NCBI GenBank assembly: GCA_014803435.1
Contig: JACYFD010000001.1
Span: 1,116,001-1,180,000, forward strand
DNA: 64,000 bases
Source: Cellulosimicrobium terreum
GTDB taxonomy: Bacteria > Actinomycetota > Actinomycetes > Actinomycetales > Cellulomonadaceae
Direction: 5' to 3'
The position numbers and the translations under genes are program-made. Positions 59,400 through 64,000 of the stretch are shown here, one piece after another. The notes below the pieces were generated by a model, which made no database searches, was not told the DNA's origin, and saw nothing but the letters and a program-made list of their open reading frames with translations. The stretch's first letter is position 1, and each line of letters opens with the position of its first letter.

Positions 59400-60755
59400 T
59401 CAGGAGCCGAGCGCGTAGCGCATGGGCTCCAGCTTCGCGTCGGACTCCGCGACCTCGGCCTGCGGGTCCGACGCGGCGACGATGCCGCACCCGGCGAACA
59501 GGCGCACCGTGCGGGGGTCCTCGGCCGACAGCTCGGCCGAGCGGAGCGCGATGCCCCACTCGCCGTCGCCGTCCGCACCCAGCCAGCCGACCGGGCCGGC
59601 GTACCGGCCCCGGTCCATGCCCTCGATCTCGCGGATGAGCTCGCGGGCGACCCGGGTGGGCGTCCCGCAGACCGCGGCGGACGGGTGGAGCGCGGCGGCG
59701 AGCGCGAGGCTCGTGGGACCGGTGCTCCCGCCCGCGCGCGCGAGGACGCCCGTCACGTCGGACGCGAGGTGCATGACGTTCGGCAGGTGGAGCACGAACG
59801 GGGCGTCCGGCACGTTCATCGACGAGCAGAACGGTGCGAGAGCGTGGGCGACGGACGTGACGGCGTACTCGTGCTCCTCGAGGTCCTTGGACGAGCGAGC
59901 GAGCTGGGCGGCGCGCAGCAGCGCCTCGTCGTCGGACAGGCCCGCGCGGCGGATCGTCCCCGCGAGGACGCGCGACGTGACCAGGCCCTTCTCGCTGCGG
60001 ACCAGCAGCTCCGGCGTCGCCCCGACGAGACCGTCGACGGAGAACGTCCAGCACGCGTCGTAGGCGGCCGCGAGCCGCCGCAGGAGCCAGCGCGGGTCGA
60101 CCGGCTCGCTCGCGTGCGCGACGACGTCGCGCGCGAGCACGACCTTCTCCAGCGATCCCGCGCGGATGCGGCCCACGCCCTCGCGCACGACGTCGGCCCA
60201 GTCGTCCGCCCCGAGCGAACCCTCGCGCCAGGTGATCGCGCCCGGTCCGCGCACGGGCGTGCGCGGGGTGGCGGAGAGCGCGTCGAGGGGGGAGGACGAC
60301 AGGGACCCGGCCGTGTCCACGGTCGTCAACCAGCTCCGCCCGTCCCGCCGACCGACGACGACCCGCGGCACAACGATCACGCCGCCCGCGCGGACCGGCT
60401 CGTGCGCGTCGTCGCCGGGCGCCGAGTCGTCGAACGCGAACGAGCCGAACGCGACCGGTCCGGTTCCCGGCAGACCGACCTCGTCGCGCACGACGGCGTG
60501 CTCGAGCGTCTCGCGCCAGGCGGCCTCGGCGTCGGCGAAACGGCCCGGACCCCAGGTCTCGAGGCGCAGCGCCTCGCCCCAGCCGACGATCCCGTCGCCG
60601 CGGCGGATCCAGGTGAGCGGCCGCGCGTCGGGCAGGAGGTCGACCAGCGCGGCAGGACCGCCGGGCAGGTCGTCGATCGCGGTCGTGCGCACGACGAGGG
60701 GGTGCGGCTGGGCGCCGGGTCGCGGCGTCGGGGGTGCCGAGGGTTCTGCGGTCAT
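59400..60755 (-). CDS. menF: isochorismate synthase MenF
   Basis: A 451-residue chorismate-utilising enzyme that makes isochorismate, the first committed menaquinone precursor. The chorismate-binding core (~190-440) includes [52 protein letters not shown] and [19 protein letters not shown]. It is divergent from menG with 54 bp between starts. EntC-type enzymes share the family, but no siderophore genes are nearby, so MenF is favoured. Confidence 0.93.
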   Translation of the reverse strand: MTAEPSAPPTPRPGAQPHPLVVRTTAIDDLPGGPAALVDLLPDARPLTWIRRGDGIVGWGEALRLETWGPGRFADAEAAWRETLEHAVVRDEVGLPGTGPVAFGSFAFDDSAPGDDAHEPVRAGGVIVVPRVVVGRRDGRSWLTTVDTAGSLSSSPLDALSATPRTPVRGPGAITWREGSLGADDWADVVREGVGRIRAGSLEKVVLARDVVAHASEPVDPRWLLRRLAAAYDACWTFSVDGLVGATPELLVRSEKGLVTSRVLAGTIRRAGLSDDEALLRAAQLARSSKDLEEHEYAVTSVAHALAPFCSSMNVPDAPFVLHLPNVMHLASDVTGVLARAGGSTGPTSLALAAALHPSAAVCGTPTRVARELIREIEGMDRGRYAGPVGWLGADGDGEWGIALRSAELSAEDPRTVRLFAGCGIVAASDPQAEVAESDAKLEPMRYALGS

Positions 60756-60809
60756 CCGTCTCAGCGTAAGCGCGCCGCGGCGGTGCCGCGTCCGTGGAAG
60801 CATGAGGCC

Positions 60810-61508
60810 ATGCCCCGCGCCAGCCTGGACAAGCAGCCCACCGAGGTCGCGTCGATGTTCGACGGGATCGCCGCCCGGTACGACCTGACGAACGACATCC
60901 TCTCCCTCGGGCAGGACCGGGCGTGGCGCCGTGCGACCGTGCGCGCCGTCGGCGCGATGCCGGGGGAGAAGGTGCTCGACCTGGCGGCGGGCACGGGCAC
61001 GTCGTCCGAGCCCTTCGCGGACGACGGCGTGCGCGTCGTGCCGTGCGACTTCTCGATCGGGATGCTGCAGGTCGGCAAGGAGCGTCGACCGGACCTGCCG
61101 TTCGTCGCGGGCGACGCGACGCACCTGCCGTTCGCCGACGCGACGTTCGACGCCGTGACGATCTCGTTCGGGCTGCGCAACGTCGTCGACACCGAGGGTG
61201 CGCTGCGCGAGATGCTGCGCGTCGTCCGGCCCGGCGGGCGGGTCGTGATCTGCGAGTTCTCCACCCCGACGTGGGAGCCGTTCCGCTGGGTCTACCAGGA
61301 GTACCTCGTCCAGGCGCTGCCGAAGATCGCCGCGGCCGTGACGCGCGAGGGCGGGTCGTACGAGTACCTCGCGGAGTCCATCGCGGCGTGGCCCGACCAG
61401 GAAGGCCTCGGGCGCCTGCTGCTGCGCGCGGGCTGGTCGACGGTCGGCTACCGCAACCTGTCCGGCGGCATCGTCGCGCTGCACCGCGGGACCCGCCCGG
61501 CCGCATAG
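60810..61508 (+). CDS. menG: demethylmenaquinone methyltransferase MenG (UbiE)
   Basis: A 232-residue SAM-dependent methyltransferase. [20 protein letters not shown] and [12 protein letters not shown] open the family. The SAM motif is [36 protein letters not shown] and VCEFSTP-like [12 protein letters not shown] are UbiE/MenG signatures. It performs the final ring methylation. The ATG at 60810 follows GAGG very closely; this gives the conserved N-terminus ([14 protein letters not shown]). Confidence 0.95.
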   Translation: MPRASLDKQPTEVASMFDGIAARYDLTNDILSLGQDRAWRRATVRAVGAMPGEKVLDLAAGTGTSSEPFADDGVRVVPCDFSIGMLQVGKERRPDLPFVAGDATHLPFADATFDAVTISFGLRNVVDTEGALREMLRVVRPGGRVVICEFSTPTWEPFRWVYQEYLVQALPKIAAAVTREGGSYEYLAESIAAWPDQEGLGRLLLRAGWSTVGYRNLSGGIVALHRGTRPAA

Positions 61509-61597
61509 CCCCTGCTCGGGAGGGCGGGCTGGACGGCACAGGTCACGGTTTGGTTACACTGGCGCGGTCCCGTCCACCGACCCCCCCGGAGCGCACG

Positions 61598-62638
61598 ATG
61601 TCTCGTGGCCGCCACAGCGCAGCCCCTGCCGCCCCCGCGCGACCGCGGATCCGGGTGCGTCAGCTGCCCACGGCGCGGTCGCTCGTGTCGCCCCGCTCGC
61701 TGAAGATCCCGGCGCTCGCGCTGATCACGCTGCTCGGGGCGGGAGTCATCGGCTCGGGGACCCAGCAGGCGGACGGCAGCGAGGCGCCGGTCGAGCCGGC
61801 CGTCGGGCCGGCGACCGCGGGAGACCGGGCCGCCAGCACCGCGGCCAGCCGGTCGGACGGCCGGCAGCCGCTCGCCACCGGTTCGACGTCTGCCCCGAAG
61901 CAGGGCGCCGCGGCGCAGGGCGCCTCGACGGACGGGGTCACCCACGAGCACGGGCTGCCCACGGTCGTCCCCGCCGGCGCCGCGAAGCCCTCGACGGAGC
62001 CCGACGCGAGCCCCGACCCGGAGGCGGCCCGCGAGACGCTGCCCGAGGTCACCGGTCAGCTGTGGACCACCGACGCCGTCAACGTCCGGACGAAGCCGTC
62101 CGCGGACGCCGCGAAGGTCACGACCGTGTCGTTCGCGACCGCCGTCGAGGTCACCGGCGAGGCCGAGGCCGGGTACAGCCAGGTGGTCTTCGAGGGCGCC
62201 GTCGCCTGGATCAGCTCCGACTTCCTGTCCGAGTCCGAGCCGGAGGCCCAGGAGCAGGCGAGCGGTGCAGCCGGGGTCTCGGGCGCGGCGTGCTCCGTGA
62301 ACCCGGAGATCGAGTCGAGCCTGCAGGGCAACGCGACCGCCGCCTACCGCGCCGTGTGCGCAGCCTTCCCGCAGGTCACCGCCTACGGGGGCATCCGCCC
62401 GGGCGACAGCGGCGACCACGGCACCGGCCGGGCCGTCGACATCATGATCTCCGGCGACACCGGCTGGGAGATCGCGCGCTACCTCCAGGCCAACGCCGGC
62501 GCGCTCGGCGTCACCTACGTCATCTACCAGCAGCAGATGTGGATGGCCGGCGAGCCCACGAGCTCGTGGCGGGCGATGGAGGACCGCGGCGGGACGACCG
62601 CGAACCACTTCGACCACGTGCACGTCAGCACGTCGTAG
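61598..62638 (+). CDS. secreted SH3-domain protein with a C-terminal peptidase-like domain
   Basis: A 346-residue exported protein. A basic N-terminus precedes a helix (IPALALITLLGAGVIGSG). A low-complexity Ala/Ser/Pro region (~60-145) is followed by an SH3 domain (~150-210: LWTTDAVNVRTKPSADAAKV). The C-terminal domain (~230-346) has AAYRAVCAAFPQVTAYGGIR, GDHGTGRAVDIMI and FDHVHVS. Its His/Asp pattern resembles the ARB_07466-like domain of D-Ala-D-Ala-peptidase-like wall proteins. It probably binds and trims peptidoglycan; catalytic activity is not certain. The 89-bp upstream gap holds GGTTTGGTTACACT, a possible promoter. Confidence 0.85.
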   Translation: MSRGRHSAAPAAPARPRIRVRQLPTARSLVSPRSLKIPALALITLLGAGVIGSGTQQADGSEAPVEPAVGPATAGDRAASTAASRSDGRQPLATGSTSAPKQGAAAQGASTDGVTHEHGLPTVVPAGAAKPSTEPDASPDPEAARETLPEVTGQLWTTDAVNVRTKPSADAAKVTTVSFATAVEVTGEAEAGYSQVVFEGAVAWISSDFLSESEPEAQEQASGAAGVSGAACSVNPEIESSLQGNATAAYRAVCAAFPQVTAYGGIRPGDSGDHGTGRAVDIMISGDTGWEIARYLQANAGALGVTYVIYQQQMWMAGEPTSSWRAMEDRGGTTANHFDHVHVSTS

Positions 62639-62665
62639 CACCAGGCGGGAACCCGCCCGGCGTCG

Positions 62666-63217
62666 TCACACCGGCGCGAGCGGCTCGTGCGGCGCGTCAG
62701 GCAGCGTGACGACGACGGCGTCGCCCGTCGAGATGGTCCCGCCCTGCTCGACCACGGACATGACGCCGGCCTTGCGGACGACCCCGCCCGCGCCGTCGGG
62801 CGCCACGACCTCCTTGAGCAGGCCGGGCCGGAAGTCGTTGATCTGCTGGCACGGGTTGCGCAGGCCGGTGACCTCGAGCACGACGTCCGGCCCGATCGCG
62901 AGGCGCGTACCGCGGGGCAGGCCGAGGAGGTCGATCCCGCGCGTCGTGACGTTCTCGCCCAGGTCGCCGGGGCTCACCTCGAACCCGGCATCCGCGAGGT
63001 CGTCGAACAGCTCGGCGTGGATGAGGTGCACCTGTCGCAGGTTGGGTTGCGTGGGGTCGGCGCGGACCCGGCTGCGGTGCTGGACGGTCGTGCCCGCGTG
63101 GGTGTCGCCGACGATCCCGTGACCCGCGACGACCCGCACCGCGGTCGTCGCCTCCTTGCTGAACCGGTGCTCGGCATCGGTGGCGAGGGCGACGACGTGC
63201 GGACGGGGCTCGGTCAT
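62666..63217 (-). CDS. MOSC domain protein
   Basis: A 183-residue single-domain MOSC protein. FEVSPGDLGENVTTRGIDLL and VVLEVTGLRNPCQQINDF, with the conserved Cys, are the molybdenum-cofactor sulfurase C-terminal signature. Stand-alone MOSC proteins may carry sulfur or act on N-hydroxylated compounds; the role here is unknown. It is divergent from the reductase gene at 63369. Confidence 0.9.
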   Translation of the reverse strand: MTEPRPHVVALATDAEHRFSKEATTAVRVVAGHGIVGDTHAGTTVQHRSRVRADPTQPNLRQVHLIHAELFDDLADAGFEVSPGDLGENVTTRGIDLLGLPRGTRLAIGPDVVLEVTGLRNPCQQINDFRPGLLKEVVAPDGAGGVVRKAGVMSVVEQGGTISTGDAVVVTLPDAPHEPLAPV

Positions 63218-63341
63218 GCCGCCATCCTGTCAGAGCGTCCCGCGCGCGCGTGCTGCCGGGTCGGGAGACGGTGGTGGGCACAGGGAAGGGTCACCTTGCT
63301 ACACATCGTTCGGCACGAGTGACTAGAGTGACCACTGCGTT

Positions 63342-63359
63342 TTGTGACCGACTTCACAA
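63342..63359. promoter_or_regulatory. CRP/GlxR-type site TTGTGA-N6-TCACAA
   Basis: TTGTGA-ccgact-TCACAA is a perfect 6+6+6 palindrome of the form bound by Crp/Fnr-family regulators of actinobacteria (TGTGA-N6-TCACA). It lies 10 bp before the first possible start of the reductase gene, so binding would probably repress it or affect the divergent MOSC gene. Confidence 0.7.
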
Positions 63360-63368
63360 GGGGTGTGG

Positions 63369-64000
63369 ATGCACCGTGCCCGTCATGGGGAGACGGTGTG
63401 TACGCAGGCTCCGGAAGTGTTCGACGACGGACGGCGAGGTGAGGACGTGCGCGGCAGCCAGGATGACGCTGACGTCATCGTCGTGGGCGCCGGCCCGGCC
63501 GGGTCGACCGCAGCGCACTACTGCGCCGCCGCAGGCCTGAACGTCCTGCTCCTGGAGAAGTCGGCGTTCCCGCGCGACAAGATCTGCGGGGACGGGCTCA
63601 CCCCCCGGGCCGTGGCCGAGCTCGTGCGCATGGGCGTCCCGACCCGTGCGGAGGACGGCTGGATCCGCAACGAGGGCCTGCGCGTCGTCGCGAGCGGTCG
63701 CTCGTGGGAGCTCGCGTGGCCGGACCTCGCGTCCTACCCGAGCTACGGCATGGCCCGTGCGCGGCACTCGTTCGACCGCACCCTCGCGGAGCACGCGCAG
63801 CGCACCGGCGCCAAGCTGCTCGAGCGCACCGCGGTCACGGGCCCGGTGCTCGACGAGCGGACGGGCCGCGTCGTCGGCGTCACCGCCCGGCCCGTCGACG
63901 ACCGGGGGCGCCGCGCAGGCGGCGACGTGACCTACCGCGCTCCTGTCGTGATCGCCGCCGACGGCGTGAGCTCGCGGTTCGCGCTCGCGCTCGGCCTGTC
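63369..64000 (+). CDS. geranylgeranyl reductase family flavoprotein, 5' part (likely menaquinone side-chain reductase MenJ)
   Basis: An open frame runs to the right edge (about 210 residues seen). The FAD-binding motif DADVIVVGAGPAGSTAAHYC is followed by LEKSAFPRDKICGDGLTPRA, the hallmark of geranylgeranyl reductases. VVIAADGVSSRFALALG closes the visible part. In mycobacteria the MenJ member of this family reduces one isoprene double bond of menaquinone. Its place beside menG and the rest of the men genes supports that role. Start: ATG 63369, or GTG 63396, which has GGGGAG just upstream. A Crp-type palindrome precedes it. Confidence 0.88.
   Translation, partial: MHRARHGETVCTQAPEVFDDGRRGEDVRGSQDDADVIVVGAGPAGSTAAHYCAAAGLNVLLLEKSAFPRDKICGDGLTPRAVAELVRMGVPTRAEDGWIRNEGLRVVASGRSWELAWPDLASYPSYGMARARHSFDRTLAEHAQRTGAKLLERTAVTGPVLDERTGRVVGVTARPVDDRGRRAGGDVTYRAPVVIAADGVSSRFALALGL

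Noticed and set aside
61509-61597. A cyclic-di-AMP (ydaO) riboswitch before the SH3 cell-wall protein
   Set aside because: Such leaders often precede wall hydrolases in actinobacteria, but the gap is only 89 bp, too short for the aptamer, and the conserved blocks are absent.

Overview
The window is high-GC (roughly 72-75%), densely coded, and has many GTG starts, four-base start/stop overlaps and a complete menaquinone pathway. These traits point to an actinobacterium of the Micrococcales, most like the Cellulomonadaceae/Promicromonosporaceae (Cellulomonas, Cellulosimicrobium, Isoptericola type). That placement is inferred from gene content and protein style, not from a database match.

Region 1 (1-31654) is a plant-arabinan and arabinoside utilisation island. 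It opens with the end of a LacI-type regulator. A leftward operon follows with a binding protein, two CUT1 permeases, a GH43 enzyme and a DUF624 membrane protein. Facing it across a 328-bp control region with three related operators is a rightward set: a cytosolic GH27 enzyme, a cytosolic GH51 arabinofuranosidase and a membrane-anchored or secreted GH43 arabinanase. Next comes a YtfQ-YtfR-YtfT-YjfF-like CUT2 sugar importer, then four very large secreted multimodular enzymes: GH51, GH127/146-type beta-L-arabinofuranosidase, a double GH43, and a single GH43. These four end in the same ~95-residue two-cysteine module and are separated by very long perfect hairpins. Six copies of a TGTKARCGYTCACA-like palindrome sit, in pairs, in front of the importer, the GH51 and the double GH43, so they look co-regulated. 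The reading is that side chains and arabinan are cut outside the cell, sugars enter by two ABC systems, and oligosaccharides are finished inside.

Region 2 (31655-33494) is a scar: the facing remnants of a short-chain dehydrogenase gene and a TetR gene, each missing its N-terminus, followed by a small LAxTG surface protein.

Region 3 (33525-41235) is core housekeeping: TrkA/TrkH potassium uptake, an AcuC-like deacetylase, the tiny ribosomal protein bS22, a HAD phosphatase, a glutaredoxin-like protein overlapping the redox repressor Rex, a YceI/MarR divergent pair and a histidine phosphatase.

Region 4 (41343-64000) is a respiratory island. ResA-CcdA-ResB-CcsB builds c-type cytochromes. MenA, MenE, MenB, MenC, MenD, MenF and MenG make menaquinone. 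A geranylgeranyl reductase (likely MenJ, running off the right edge) would reduce its side chain. Interspersed are a DUF3048 lipoprotein, an EamA/MocR pair, an SMR pump with its TetR repressor, an HtrA protease, an SH3 cell-wall protein and a MOSC protein. No tRNA, rRNA, CRISPR array or transposase was seen.
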